This document shows, in pieces, positions 36,770 to 45,476 of a stretch of 64,000 nucleotides of DNA. Each line of letters begins with the position of its first letter. The first letter of the stretch is position 1. Position numbers and translations under genes: made by a program. This DNA is from Cryptosporangium minutisporangium (GTDB taxonomy: Bacteria; Actinomycetota; Actinomycetes; Mycobacteriales; Cryptosporangiaceae): positions 1 to 64,000 of the forward strand of contig NZ_BAAAYN010000012.1 in NCBI RefSeq assembly GCF_039536245.1. Direction: 5' to 3'. The notes beneath the pieces were generated by a model. It was not told the DNA's origin, did no database searches, and saw only the letters and a list, made by a program, of their open reading frames with translations.

Positions 36770-37594
36770 TCAGTCGAGCAGGCGGGTGAGGTGCGGAAAA
36801 CGTCCGGCGACCGCGCCCGACCGCAGCCACTCCTCCCACTCGGGCTTGCGGCGGAGCTCGGCCAGCGCCGCCCGGGCACCCTCCAGGTCACCGCGCCGGG
36901 CGGCGTCGAGGGCCGCGTGGACGGCTCGGGTGCTGTCCGGCGCAACGTCGGCGAGTGTCGCGCTGTCGCCGTCCTCGTAGGCGCGCTGCAGCGAGAGCAG
37001 TTGGCGGAGCTGGGCGAGCGGGTCCGACGCGTGGTCGACGCGCAAGTCCACCGCGATCGCGTCCCACGGCTCGGCCTGGCGGCGGCCACCGACGACCAGC
37101 AGCGCCGCTGACTGGCGTCCGCGCAGGTCGCCGCCGGCGGCGTCCCCGGCTTCGAGGGCGGTGAGCAACCGCTCGGCCAGCGGCAACGGGCTGCGGATGA
37201 ACGCGTCCGCCATCGCGTCCAGCACCGCCGGTGAACGCAGCAGGTTGCCCTGGACGCTCCACCCGTCCCCGTAGCGGTCGCCGCTGGTCGCGAGGCAACC
37301 CTCGCCGGTGTGGACCGCGACCGCGCCGTCCGCGGCCAGAACCGCCACCTGGCGCGCGGAGGCTCCGATGTCCCGGCGCAGGAGCGTCGTCAGCACCTCA
37401 TGGGCGGGAACGCCGGCCTCCAGGCCGGCCAGCGCGTGCGGACCGTAGCCGCGACGGGTCTGGGACTGGGTGACGACGACGCCCACCCCGGCTTTGGCCC
37501 AGGGAACGGCCCGGCCGACGGCGAGCACGCACGACGCGACGCCGACGCCCAGTTCCCCGGTGACCGGATCCCGGCCTAGTACGGAGAAGGTCAC
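36770..37594 (-). CDS. DUF1028 family protein
   Basis: This 274-aa protein belongs to the DUF1028 family, which has an Ntn-hydrolase-like fold by published structures as I recall. Signatures are the N-terminal MTFSVLGRDPVTGELGVGVAS, the region GVGVVVTQSQTRRGYGPHALAGLEAG, and SVQGNLLRSPAVLDAMADAF with AGGDLRGRQSAALLVVGG. The last about 80 residues form a helical domain. The start is a GTG without a good ribosome site. The function is unknown; a peptidase or amidase activity would be inference. Confidence 0.88.
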   Translation of the reverse strand: MTFSVLGRDPVTGELGVGVASCVLAVGRAVPWAKAGVGVVVTQSQTRRGYGPHALAGLEAGVPAHEVLTTLLRRDIGASARQVAVLAADGAVAVHTGEGCLATSGDRYGDGWSVQGNLLRSPAVLDAMADAFIRSPLPLAERLLTALEAGDAAGGDLRGRQSAALLVVGGRRQAEPWDAIAVDLRVDHASDPLAQLRQLLSLQRAYEDGDSATLADVAPDSTRAVHAALDAARRGDLEGARAALAELRRKPEWEEWLRSGAVAGRFPHLTRLLD

Positions 37595-37738
37595 CTGCAG
37601 CGACCCATCGCTGACCCCCTCGCGCCTGCTGTGCGCACCGCGCTGAGCTGAGCGAACGCCCCGCCAGCCGCCGAATGATCCCAGCGCAAGCGTACGGCCG
37701 GTCCCGGCGGTCCCGGGAGGGGTCAGCCGTACCGTGTC

Positions 37739-38425
37739 CTACCGTCCGCCCGCCCGGATCTTGCCGAGGATCCAGACCGCTTCGACGCCGTCCCGCCAGG
37801 TGATCTTCTTGCCCTCGGCGCGGCCCCTGGCCCGGTAGCTGATCGGGACCTCGTACGGCCGGATACCTCGCCGGAGCAGCTTCGCGGCGATCTCCGCCTC
37901 CATGCCGAACCCGGGCTCCCGGACGTCGAGCTCGCGGTAGAGCGCGGTCGGCATCAGCTTGAAGCCGGTCTCGAGGTCGGTCAGGTAGCAGTTGAACAGC
38001 ACGTTGCACGCGGTGGTGACGCCCCGGTTGCCGAGCACGTACCAGTAGGAGTACGACGCGTGCGACCCGAACGTGCGGGTGCCGAATACGACCTCGGCGT
38101 CGCCGTCGAGTACCGGCTGGACCAGCTTGGGGATGTCCTCCGGCGAGTACTCCAGGTCGGCGTCGCAGACCACCACGTAGTCCCCGGTCGCCAGGCCGGC
38201 CGCGGTGCGGACGGCGGCGCCCTTGCCGCGGTTGAGCGGGTGCGAGCCGAGGACCATCCGCGAGTCGCCGATGCCGGCGAGCGCTGCGGCGGTGCGATCA
38301 CGGCTGCCGTCGTCGACCACCACGAGCTCGACGGGGCACGGGTAGTCCACGTCGAGGACGCGCTTGACCGCACTCGCGACCGTGCGTTCCTCGTTGAAGA
38401 CCGGCATCAGGACGGACAGCTTCAC
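37739..38425 (-). CDS. glycosyltransferase family 2 (dolichyl-phosphate mannosyltransferase-like)
   Basis: This is a 228-aa GT-A enzyme. The nucleotide-sugar site is clear (LSVLMPVFNEERTVASAV, VVVDDGSRDRTAA), the metal-binding DAD motif lies in VVCDADLEYSP, and the acceptor end reads DLETGFKLMPTALYRELDVREPGFGMEAEIAAKLLRRG. It lacks C-terminal membrane helices, as in soluble DPM1/Ppm-type enzymes, so a polyprenyl-phosphate acceptor is probable. The GTG follows TAGACT by 6 nt, which suggests a leaderless mRNA. Confidence 0.92.
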   Translation of the reverse strand: MKLSVLMPVFNEERTVASAVKRVLDVDYPCPVELVVVDDGSRDRTAAALAGIGDSRMVLGSHPLNRGKGAAVRTAAGLATGDYVVVCDADLEYSPEDIPKLVQPVLDGDAEVVFGTRTFGSHASYSYWYVLGNRGVTTACNVLFNCYLTDLETGFKLMPTALYRELDVREPGFGMEAEIAAKLLRRGIRPYEVPISYRARGRAEGKKITWRDGVEAVWILGKIRAGGR

Positions 38426-38431
38426 GCGGTG

Positions 38432-38437
38432 AGTCTA
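38432..38437 (-). promoter_or_regulatory. -10 box for the leaderless GT2 gene
   Basis: TAGACT on the minus strand ends 6 nt before the GTG start. Confidence 0.5.
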
Positions 38438-38573
38438 GGGATGCCGGGCCAGTTCCGGTGAGGCCAATGGGGCCAGAGTTGCATTTGGGTGCAGAGATGC
38501 CTAAGGCTTCCATTGCCGCTTTGATTCTGATAGACACGGTATGTCCATATCTGGACGCACGGAAGGGGGTGGC

Positions 38574-38852
38574 ATGACACAGTCGTTGGTCGCAGTGTGG
38601 TCGGTGGCTGCGTCGCCAGTGCCACCGGCTACGCGGCACCGACGTGCCGTGGTGCCGGGCTCCGCCGATGTCCCGTTCTCGGGACGTCTTGCGGGCGTGA
38701 CCTCCAGTCGGAACGTCCGGTCCCGCCCGTCGTGCACGACGGAGCACGACGCCGGCTCAAGGAGGCGCCGTTCACGATCCGGGTCCGCCCGGGTCCGCGA
38801 CGGCGACTTATTAGCCGGTTCCGCCGAAGCCAGTCATCGCGGCACGCGGTAG
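38574..38852 (+). CDS. doubtful 92-aa hypothetical protein
   Basis: The ATG has a GGAAGGGGG stretch 5 nt upstream, and a strong terminator lies downstream on the same strand. The product begins MTQSLVAVWSVAASPVPPAT and becomes Arg/Ser-rich. It has no recognised domain and its third-position GC is low for this genome. It could be the start of a small gene, a decayed gene or chance. Confidence 0.25.
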   Translation: MTQSLVAVWSVAASPVPPATRHRRAVVPGSADVPFSGRLAGVTSSRNVRSRPSCTTEHDAGSRRRRSRSGSARVRDGDLLAGSAEASHRGTR

Positions 38853-38941
38853 ACGGTTCGGCGACACGGTCGGAAGAGTCTCGGTACTCCACTCGATCCT
38901 CCCCAGGGGGTGGAGCCCGGAGGTTCTTCCAAGTGAACAAG

Positions 38942-38975
38942 GCCCCGGCCCGCGCGAGCGGGCCGGGGCTCTCTT
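38942..38975 (+). terminator. strong rho-independent terminator
   Basis: GCCCCGGCCCGC and its complement close a GCGA loop and are followed by TCTCTT. It shows that something is transcribed on the plus strand from the upstream 400-500 bp. Confidence 0.8.
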
Positions 38976-39020
38976 GTGCCCGGCCCGCGCCCACCGAGCG
39001 CCCGGCCCGTGCCGGATTTC

Positions 39021-39196
39021 GGGAAGACCGCGCCCCCAGCGCCCCTACGGGCGGATTTTCGGGAAGCCACCTCTCCCAGCGCCCGGACGGGCGGGTTTTC
39101 GGGAAGACCGCGCCCCCAGCGCCCCTACGGGCGGATTTTCGGGAAGCCACCTCTCCCAGCGCCCGGACGGGCGGGTTTTCGGGAAGACCGCGCCCC
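39021..39196. repeat. 40-bp tandem repeats in A-B-A-B order
   Basis: Four 40-bp units (39021, 39061, 39101, 39141) alternate between two forms, giving an exact 80-bp period; partial copies lie on both sides. Each unit contains TTTTCGGGAAG. The A form has GACCGCGCCCCCAGCG, the B form CCACCTCTCCCAGCG. The core matches the inverted ends of the element at 10194-11111. Confidence 0.93.
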
Positions 39197-39228
39197 ACCA
39201 CGCCCGCGCCCGGCGGTGGCGCGCGGAG

Positions 39229-39999
39229 TCAGCCCGGGTAGCGCGCGGTCACCCGTTCGGACTCGGCCACGCGATCGACGCGCGCCGGGTCCGGGTGCCG
39301 CAGCAGCACGACACCGGCGCCCACCACCAGCGGCGCCACCAGCCAGTCGAGCGGCGACGGCTGAACGTCGTCCCCGGTGCCCACGAGTAGCCGCCCACCG
39401 GCCCCCAAGCCGAGTGCGGACGCCCGCTCCGCGCCGAGCGTCGTCAGCTCGGCGAGCGACCCGACGCCCAGCAGGCCCGGCCCCCCGGCGTCCACCGGCG
39501 CGTACGGCGCGAACCGATCACCCTGCCCCCGCACCTCGACCGCGTAGTCCGCGGTTCCGGACGGCACCTCGCGCAGCGGCGCGGCGAGCGGGGCCAGCGA
39601 CAGCGCCCACACCTCGTCGCCCCCGAACTCGCCCCCCAGTTCGACGGCCTCTGCGGCCCGGTCCGCCGCGGTGAAAACGACCTGCGGTTCGGCGTCCGGA
39701 TGAAGGGCGTCGCCCACGGCGGCGGAGTACCCGACCGCGACCCCGGCCCGCCAGCAGCCCAGCAGGATCACCGCGGTCTGCCAGTGCGCGGGCAGTAGCA
39801 CCGCGGCCGCCGCACCCGGCTCGACGCCGGCCTCCTGCAGCAGGTTCGCGGTCTTCGACACCCAGTTGTCGACGGTGGCGACGGAGAGCTCGACGCGCTC
39901 GCCGGTGCGGTCGTCGTACTGCGTGATCAGCGGTCGGCCCGGGTCGTCCCCGAGCGCCCGCCGCAACGCCGCGTCCGGTGATTCCTGCAGCTGCACCAT
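39229..39999 (-). CDS. TIGR03089 family protein (AMP-ligase-like N-terminal domain)
   Basis: This is a 256-aa protein of the TIGR03089 family (Rv3268-type). It resembles the first part of acyl-CoA synthetases/AMP-binding enzymes (PLITQYDDRTGERVELSVATVDNWVSKTANLLQEAGVEPGAAAAVLLPAHWQTAVILLGCWRAGVAV) but stops before the adenylate-binding and catalytic domains, so it is probably not an active ligase. The ATG at 39999 sits only 1 nt from GGAGG; the next codon (GTG 39996) has better spacing. It is convergent with the repeat region and divergent from the amidase gene. Confidence 0.88.
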   Translation of the reverse strand: MVQLQESPDAALRRALGDDPGRPLITQYDDRTGERVELSVATVDNWVSKTANLLQEAGVEPGAAAAVLLPAHWQTAVILLGCWRAGVAVGYSAAVGDALHPDAEPQVVFTAADRAAEAVELGGEFGGDEVWALSLAPLAAPLREVPSGTADYAVEVRGQGDRFAPYAPVDAGGPGLLGVGSLAELTTLGAERASALGLGAGGRLLVGTGDDVQPSPLDWLVAPLVVGAGVVLLRHPDPARVDRVAESERVTARYPG

Positions 40000-40172
40000 G
40001 CCTCCGTAAGCCCGTTCGCGCCTGGTCGGTTGCCGCATCGTTGCACGCCAGGTGAGTGCCGGGTGCGCGGCAGCAACCCCGCTCATCCCGCAACCGATCC
40101 CGCCGACGGCTCATTCGTGGACGCCGATCCACGACCGAAGCCGTACCGAGACGACGCGGGAGATCTGCTTTT

Positions 40173-42983
40173 ATGGCTCGACACACGACAGCGCGCCGGT
40201 GGGCCGTGGCCCTCCCGGCCACGGTCGTCGCGGCGGTCGCCGGCGGCATCGCACTGACGCCAGCCAGCACCGTCGTCCAGGCCACCCCGGCCCCTGCCAC
40301 CTCGACGCAGACCATTCCGACGACCACCGACGCCTCGTCCGGTGCGGCGCAGAGCGCGGCGGGCCCGGACGCCGCCGACAGCGTCGACACCGGCAGCGCC
40401 CAGGCCGGCAGCGCGGGCTCCAGCAGCCCCGCCAAGGTGTCGGTGCGCACGCTCGCGCTGGGCAGCGCCACCAACCCGGCCGACGGCGCCTCGACGAGCA
40501 ACAGCCAGCCGGCCGGTGTGCCGCTGGCCTTCGCCGCTGCGGCCGCCACCGAGGGAAGCGCCGCGCCGCGCGTCCTCCGCACGGTCGCCGCGGGCACCCC
40601 GTTCTCCGCGATCGGCATCAGCTGGCAGCGTGACCCGTCGCTCGGGCGCGTCAGCGTCGCGGTGCGCACCCGGCCGTCCGCCGGTGCGCCGTGGTCGTCC
40701 TGGACGACCGCCTCCAACGGTGAGAACGACGACCGCAACGGAACCAACGCCATCCCGGCCGACCTCCGCGAGGGCCCTGGCCTGATCTGGACCGGCGAGG
40801 CCGTCGCCGCCGAGGTCGTCGTGACCACGGTCGCCGGCCGGCAGCCGGTCGACGTCAAGGTCGACCTGATCAACCCCGGTGTCGCCGCGACCGACGCGGC
40901 CGCCGCCGACGTCTCCGCCGCCACCGCGTCCGCCTCGCCCGAGGCGGTCGCCGAGGCCACCCAGGACGCCTCCCCGGAGGCCACCGCCACCGACGGCGAA
41001 GAGGTCGCCTCGGCCGATCCGCTGGCCCCCGCCGCCGTACCGGCCGCGGCCGCGGCGCCGAACCCGGGGTCGTACGGCAACGGTGTCGTGAAGATCTACG
41101 GCCGTGCCGCCTGGGGTGCGAACGCCGCGTACATGAAGTGGGCGCCGAAGTACGCGTCCAAGGTCAACGCGGTCGTCGTGCACCACACCGCGACCAGCAA
41201 CAACTACACCGCGGCCCAGGTGCCGGCGATCATCCGCTCGATCTACTACTACATGGCCGTCACCGAGAAGTACGGCGACATGGGCTACAACGTGCTCATC
41301 GACCGCTTCGGCCGGGTCTGGGAGGGGCGCTACGGCGGCCTCAGCCGCGCGGTGGTCGCCGCCCACGCCGGTGGCTTCAACAGCGGGACGAGCGGCATCG
41401 GCATCATCGGCGACCACACCAAGGTCGCGGTGAGCGCGGCGGCCAAGGAGGCCGTGGCCCGCTACTCCGCGTTCAAGCTCGGCGCCGGCAAGGTCAGCCC
41501 GGTCGGCACGACCCGCCTGACCGGTGGCCCCTCGACGAAGTTCAAGTCCAAGGTCACGGTCAGCCTGCCGACGGTCTACCCGCACCAGAGCACCAGTTCG
41601 ACCGCCTGCCCCGGCAAGTACGGCCTGGCGATCATGAGCTGGGTGCGCACCCGGGCCAAGACCCTGGTCGCGGCCTACAAGCTCGGCTCCACCCCGGTGA
41701 ACCCGGTGGTCACGAAGCCCACCGCGGCTCCGAAGCCCACCACGACGACGAAACCGACCACCAAGCCCACCACCAGCCCGACCGCCAAGCCCACCACCAG
41801 CCCGACGGCCACGCCGACCCCCGCCGTCACCACCGCGACCTCGACCACGAACAGCGCTGCGGTTCCGGCCGCGGGCCTGTCCGTCTACGGCGCCGGCTTC
41901 GGCCACGGCCGCGGGTTGAGCCAGTACGGCGCGAAGGGCGCGGCCACGCAGGGCCTGTCCGCGACCCAGATCGTCAACTTCTACTACCCCGGTGCGGTGG
42001 TCGCCGCGAAGGGCAACCCGACGATCCGGGTCCGGCTCTCCGCGATCGACGGCGGGCACTTCACGTTCGTGCCGGTCTCCGGCACCACGGTGAGCGGCAT
42101 CGTCGCCACCGCCGGTAACGGCACGGCGGTCACCCTCCCGGTCCGGACCGGCTGGCACGTCGCCCGCAGCGGCAGCAGCTACCTGATCCAGGAGAAGGTC
42201 GGCACCGCCTGGAAGACCACGCACACGCTCGCGGCCCCGGTGACGTTCAGCGGCCCGGCGACGCTCAAGGTGAACTACAGCGCGGCCAAGTCCGACTGCC
42301 GCGGTGGCACCAGCGTGACGTTCGCCGGCTCGCTGACCGCCCTGGTCGCGGACAACACCGCCCGCTACGTCGCCCGGATGCCGATCGACACCTACCTCAA
42401 GGGCGTCGTCGCCTCGGAGATGCCGTCGAGCTGGCCGGCTGCGGCCCTGCAGGCCCAGACGCTCGCGGCCCGGTCGTACGCCGCAGCGAAGATCACGCCG
42501 AGTAGGTACTACGACGTGATCGACACCCAGGCCAACCAGTGCTGGGACGGCGCGCTCTCGGAGACCGCCGCCACCAACGCGGCGATCACCGCGACCGCGG
42601 GCAAGGTCCTCACGGTCGGCGGCACGGTGATCAGCACCGAGTTCTCGTCGAACAGCGGCGGCTACACCGCCTCCGGCGGCAAGAGCTACCTGCCGGCCAA
42701 GGTCGACCCGTACTCGCTGGCCTCCGGCTCGTCCACGAACAACTGGACGACGGTGGTCACCCCGGCGCAGCTCGCCGCGATCGACGGAGCGGCCGGCCTG
42801 ACCAAGGTCACCACCGTCACGGTGACCAAGCGGACCGGCGTCGGCCGCTGGGGTGGCCGGGCCGAGACCGTCGTGCTGGCCGGCACGCTCTCCACCGGCA
42901 AGGCCGCGACGGTGTCGGTGACCGGGGACGCGTTCCGCTCGAAGCTCGGGCTGCGGAGTACCTACCTCGGCTTCACGAAGTAA
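40173..42983 (+). CDS. secreted PGRP-type amidase fused to a SpoIID/LytB domain
   Basis: This is a 936-aa exported cell-wall protein. The signal peptide is about residues 1-40 (RRWAVALPATVVAAVAGGIAL). An Ala/Ser/Asp-rich region with a beta domain follows (about 110-250). The PGRP amidase domain (about 304-505) has YGRAAWGAN, VVVHHTATSNN (zinc His) and the second ligand region YPHQSTSSTACPGK. A Thr/Pro/Lys linker leads to SpoIID (about 570-930) with GAGFGHGRGLSQYGAKGAA and YLKGVVASEMPSSWPAAALQAQTLAARSYA, then FSSNSGGYTA. SpoIID enzymes cut glycan strands after the stem peptide has been removed by an amidase, so this one protein may do both steps. The start at 40173 follows GGGAGA. Confidence 0.9.
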   Translation: MARHTTARRWAVALPATVVAAVAGGIALTPASTVVQATPAPATSTQTIPTTTDASSGAAQSAAGPDAADSVDTGSAQAGSAGSSSPAKVSVRTLALGSATNPADGASTSNSQPAGVPLAFAAAAATEGSAAPRVLRTVAAGTPFSAIGISWQRDPSLGRVSVAVRTRPSAGAPWSSWTTASNGENDDRNGTNAIPADLREGPGLIWTGEAVAAEVVVTTVAGRQPVDVKVDLINPGVAATDAAAADVSAATASASPEAVAEATQDASPEATATDGEEVASADPLAPAAVPAAAAAPNPGSYGNGVVKIYGRAAWGANAAYMKWAPKYASKVNAVVVHHTATSNNYTAAQVPAIIRSIYYYMAVTEKYGDMGYNVLIDRFGRVWEGRYGGLSRAVVAAHAGGFNSGTSGIGIIGDHTKVAVSAAAKEAVARYSAFKLGAGKVSPVGTTRLTGGPSTKFKSKVTVSLPTVYPHQSTSSTACPGKYGLAIMSWVRTRAKTLVAAYKLGSTPVNPVVTKPTAAPKPTTTTKPTTKPTTSPTAKPTTSPTATPTPAVTTATSTTNSAAVPAAGLSVYGAGFGHGRGLSQYGAKGAATQGLSATQIVNFYYPGAVVAAKGNPTIRVRLSAIDGGHFTFVPVSGTTVSGIVATAGNGTAVTLPVRTGWHVARSGSSYLIQEKVGTAWKTTHTLAAPVTFSGPATLKVNYSAAKSDCRGGTSVTFAGSLTALVADNTARYVARMPIDTYLKGVVASEMPSSWPAAALQAQTLAARSYAAAKITPSRYYDVIDTQANQCWDGALSETAATNAAITATAGKVLTVGGTVISTEFSSNSGGYTASGGKSYLPAKVDPYSLASGSSTNNWTTVVTPAQLAAIDGAAGLTKVTTVTVTKRTGVGRWGGRAETVVLAGTLSTGKAATVSVTGDAFRSKLGLRSTYLGFTK

Positions 42984-42990
42984 CCGCTAC

Positions 42991-43020
42991 GGTGGCGCCG
43001 GGGGAGATCCCGGAGCCACC
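42991..43020 (+). terminator. terminator after the amidase gene
   Basis: GGTGGC and GCCACC, then CCGGG and CCCGG, pair around a 6-nt loop with one internal mismatch, 8 nt after the stop. Confidence 0.65.
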
Positions 43021-43177
43021 GGACGGCGTCGACCGTGCGGTGACGGGTGCCACTCCGGCGTACTCTCTACAGCGCGGGAGACGGCGTCGTCCACCCGTAC
43101 GCGGGGTCACGGTGGATCCCCCCAAAAAGAGAAGTCGGCAACCTGGTGCGACGAACAGGTCGACGAGGAGACAACTG

Positions 43178-44323
43178 GTGACAGGCGGCAACGGCCCTCG
43201 AGTCCTTGTCGACGCCACGGCGGTTCCCGCGGACCGTGGCGGCGTAGGTCGGTACGTCGACGGGCTGCTTCCGGCCCTCGGACGAGCCGGCGCTGATCTG
43301 GCAGTGGTCTGCCAGCGCGCCGACGCGGAGCGTTACAGCAGGCTGGTGCCGGCGGCCACCGTCATCTCGGCGCCGGCGGCGGTCGCCCACCGCCCGGCCC
43401 GGTTGGCCTGGGAGCAGACCGGGCTTCCGCTGGTCGCCCAGCACGTCAACGCGCAGGTGGTGCACTCGCCGCACTACACCCAGCCGCTGCGGGTCTCCTG
43501 CCCGGTCGTGGTGACGGTGCACGACGCGACGTTCTTCACCGACCCGCGGCACTACGACAAGGGCAAGGGCGCGTTCTTCCGCTCCGCGACCCGCACCGCG
43601 ATGCGCCGGGCGTCCCGGGTGATCGTGCCGAGCAAGGCGACCCGCGACGAGCTGATCCGCCTGCTCGACGCCGACCCCACCAAGCTCGACGTCGCCTACC
43701 ACGGCGTCGACCCCCGGGTGTTCCACGTGCCGGACGACGCCGAGTGCGCGCGCGTCCGGGCCCGGCTGGGCATCGGTCAGGCCAGCTACGTCGCGTTCCT
43801 CGGTGCGCAGGAGCCCCGCAAGAACGTGCCGAACCTGATCCGCGGCTGGGCCAGGGCCTGCGCGCACCGTGAGGCGCCGCCCGCCCTGGTGATCGCCGGT
43901 GGCTCCGGGCACGACGAGGAGATCGACACCGCGATCGAGGAGATCCCGCCGCACCTGCGGTTGATCCGCCCCGGTTATCTGCGCTACGCCGACCTGCCGG
44001 GTTACCTCGGTGGCGCGGTGGTGGTGGCCTACCCGAGCCACGGTGAGGGCTTCGGCCTGCCGGTGCTGGAGGCGATGGCCTGCGGCGCCTGCGTGCTGAC
44101 CACCCCGCGCCTGTCGCTGCCCGAGGTCGGCGGCGAGGCGGTGGCCTACACCGGCGAGGACGCCGACCACATCGGTACCGACCTGGCTGCGCTGCTCGAC
44201 GACCACGAGCGACGGGCCCAGCTCGGCGCGGCCGGGCGTGAGCGGTCCCTGGAGTTCTCCTGGGACGCCTCCGCCGAGGCGCACATCGCCAGCTTCACCC
44301 GAGCCGTGGCGGCCAGCGCGTGA
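43178..44323 (+). CDS. glycosyltransferase family 4 (GT-B fold)
   Basis: This 381-aa enzyme is typical of family 4 mannosyl/glucosyltransferases. The N-terminal domain begins RVLVDATAVPADRGGVGRYVDGLLPAL. The C-terminal domain has FLGAQEPRKNVPNLIRGWA and the donor-binding YPSHGEGFGLPVLEAMACGACVL, with the EX7E glutamates. GTG 43178 has GAGGAG 7 nt upstream. It lies 61 nt before the GDP-mannose pyrophosphorylase gene, so GDP-mannose is the likely donor and an envelope glycan or lipid the likely acceptor. Confidence 0.92.
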   Translation: MTGGNGPRVLVDATAVPADRGGVGRYVDGLLPALGRAGADLAVVCQRADAERYSRLVPAATVISAPAAVAHRPARLAWEQTGLPLVAQHVNAQVVHSPHYTQPLRVSCPVVVTVHDATFFTDPRHYDKGKGAFFRSATRTAMRRASRVIVPSKATRDELIRLLDADPTKLDVAYHGVDPRVFHVPDDAECARVRARLGIGQASYVAFLGAQEPRKNVPNLIRGWARACAHREAPPALVIAGGSGHDEEIDTAIEEIPPHLRLIRPGYLRYADLPGYLGGAVVVAYPSHGEGFGLPVLEAMACGACVLTTPRLSLPEVGGEAVAYTGEDADHIGTDLAALLDDHERRAQLGAAGRERSLEFSWDASAEAHIASFTRAVAASA

Positions 44324-44384
44324 CGGCTGCCGCCGACGGCACCGACGACCCCCGAGGACAGGACCAGCCCGCGGAGGTGGCCTC

Positions 44385-45476
44385 ATGAGCGGAGCCTTTT
44401 ACCCAGTCATCCCCGCCGGGGGCAGCGGCACGCGTTTGTGGCCGCTGTCCCGCGCCGGGCATCCCAAGTTTCTCCATCAGCTCACCGGTGGTGACCGGAC
44501 GCTGATCCAGGAGACCGTCGACCGGCTGAAGTACGTCTCGCTGCCCGGTGACACGTTCGTCGTCACTGGCGCCGCGCACGCCGCCGCGGTCGCCAGGCAG
44601 CTGCCGGAGGTGCCGGCGTCGAACATCGTGGTCGAGCCCGGTCCGCGTGAGTCCGGCCCGGCGATCGCGCTGGCTGCCGCGCTGATCCAGCGTCGCGACC
44701 CGGACGCCGTGATGGGGTCGTTCGCGGCCGACCACGTCGTCCGGGACGTCCGGACGTTCGTGACGACCGTGCGCACGGCGATCCGGACCGCGGCCGAGGG
44801 AAAGCTGGTCTGCATCGGCATCACGCCGACCAGCCCGGAGACCGGGTACGGCTACATCCGCTGCGGTGATCACCTGGCCACCGGCGCGCGTGCCGTGCTG
44901 GAGTTCAAGGAGAAGCCGTCGCGCGAGGTAGCCGAGACCTACCTCGAATCCGGCGAGTACGTCTGGAACGCCGGCATGTTCGTCTGGCGGGTCGACGCGT
45001 TCCTCGCCGAGGTCGAGCGGCAGCTCCCCGAGCTGCACAGCGGGCTGATGAAGATCTGCGAGTCCTGGGATCTGCCCCGACGCGACGAGGTGCTGTCCGA
45101 GGTCTGGCCGCGGCTGCCGAAGATCTCGGTCGACCACGGGATCATGGAGGACGCCGCGGCCCGGGGCGGCGTCGCCGTTGTCCCCGCCGCGTTCGGCTGG
45201 AACGACCTGGGCGACTGGGACGGGCTCGCGGCCGTCCTCGAGCACGACGACGAGGGCAACACCGTGGTCGGTACGCCCGACCGGGTGATCACGATCGACA
45301 CCTCTGGCTCCATGGTCGTCCCCAACTCGAGCCGGACGGTGGCGCTGCTCGGCATGCGGGACGTCGTCGTCGTCGACACCCCGGACGCGCTGCTGGTCTG
45401 CCCGCGGGACCGGGCGCAGGAGGTCAAGTCGCTGGTCGAGGCGTTGAAGAACAAGGGTGCGGGCAATCTCTGCTGA
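44385..45476 (+). CDS. manC: mannose-1-phosphate guanylyltransferase
   Basis: The enzyme forms GDP-mannose from GTP and mannose-1-phosphate. The 363-aa protein has the nucleotidyltransferase signature YPVIPAGGSGTRLWPLSRAGHPKFLHQL, the acidic metal site region (MGSFAADHVV), the sugar site FKEKPSREVAETYLESGEYVWNAGMFVW, and SVDHGIMEDAA with FGWNDLGDWD. It has no C-terminal isomerase domain (short type). The ATG has GGAGG 7 nt upstream. The product would feed the mannosyltransferases nearby; manA and manB are at the right end of the window. Confidence 0.95.
   Translation: MSGAFYPVIPAGGSGTRLWPLSRAGHPKFLHQLTGGDRTLIQETVDRLKYVSLPGDTFVVTGAAHAAAVARQLPEVPASNIVVEPGPRESGPAIALAAALIQRRDPDAVMGSFAADHVVRDVRTFVTTVRTAIRTAAEGKLVCIGITPTSPETGYGYIRCGDHLATGARAVLEFKEKPSREVAETYLESGEYVWNAGMFVWRVDAFLAEVERQLPELHSGLMKICESWDLPRRDEVLSEVWPRLPKISVDHGIMEDAAARGGVAVVPAAFGWNDLGDWDGLAAVLEHDDEGNTVVGTPDRVITIDTSGSMVVPNSSRTVALLGMRDVVVVDTPDALLVCPRDRAQEVKSLVEALKNKGAGNLC

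Larger units (their letters stand above)
38426..39228. other. 800-bp intergenic region: possible short transcript, terminator and repeats
   Basis: The interval holds, in order, the promoter of the GT2 gene, an AT-richer stretch (38460-38560), a weak frame from ATG 38574, a strong plus-strand terminator at 38942, and a tandem array of 40-bp units. Codon usage in the frame is poorer in GC at third positions than in neighbouring genes. No structural RNA family is recognised. Confidence 0.5.
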
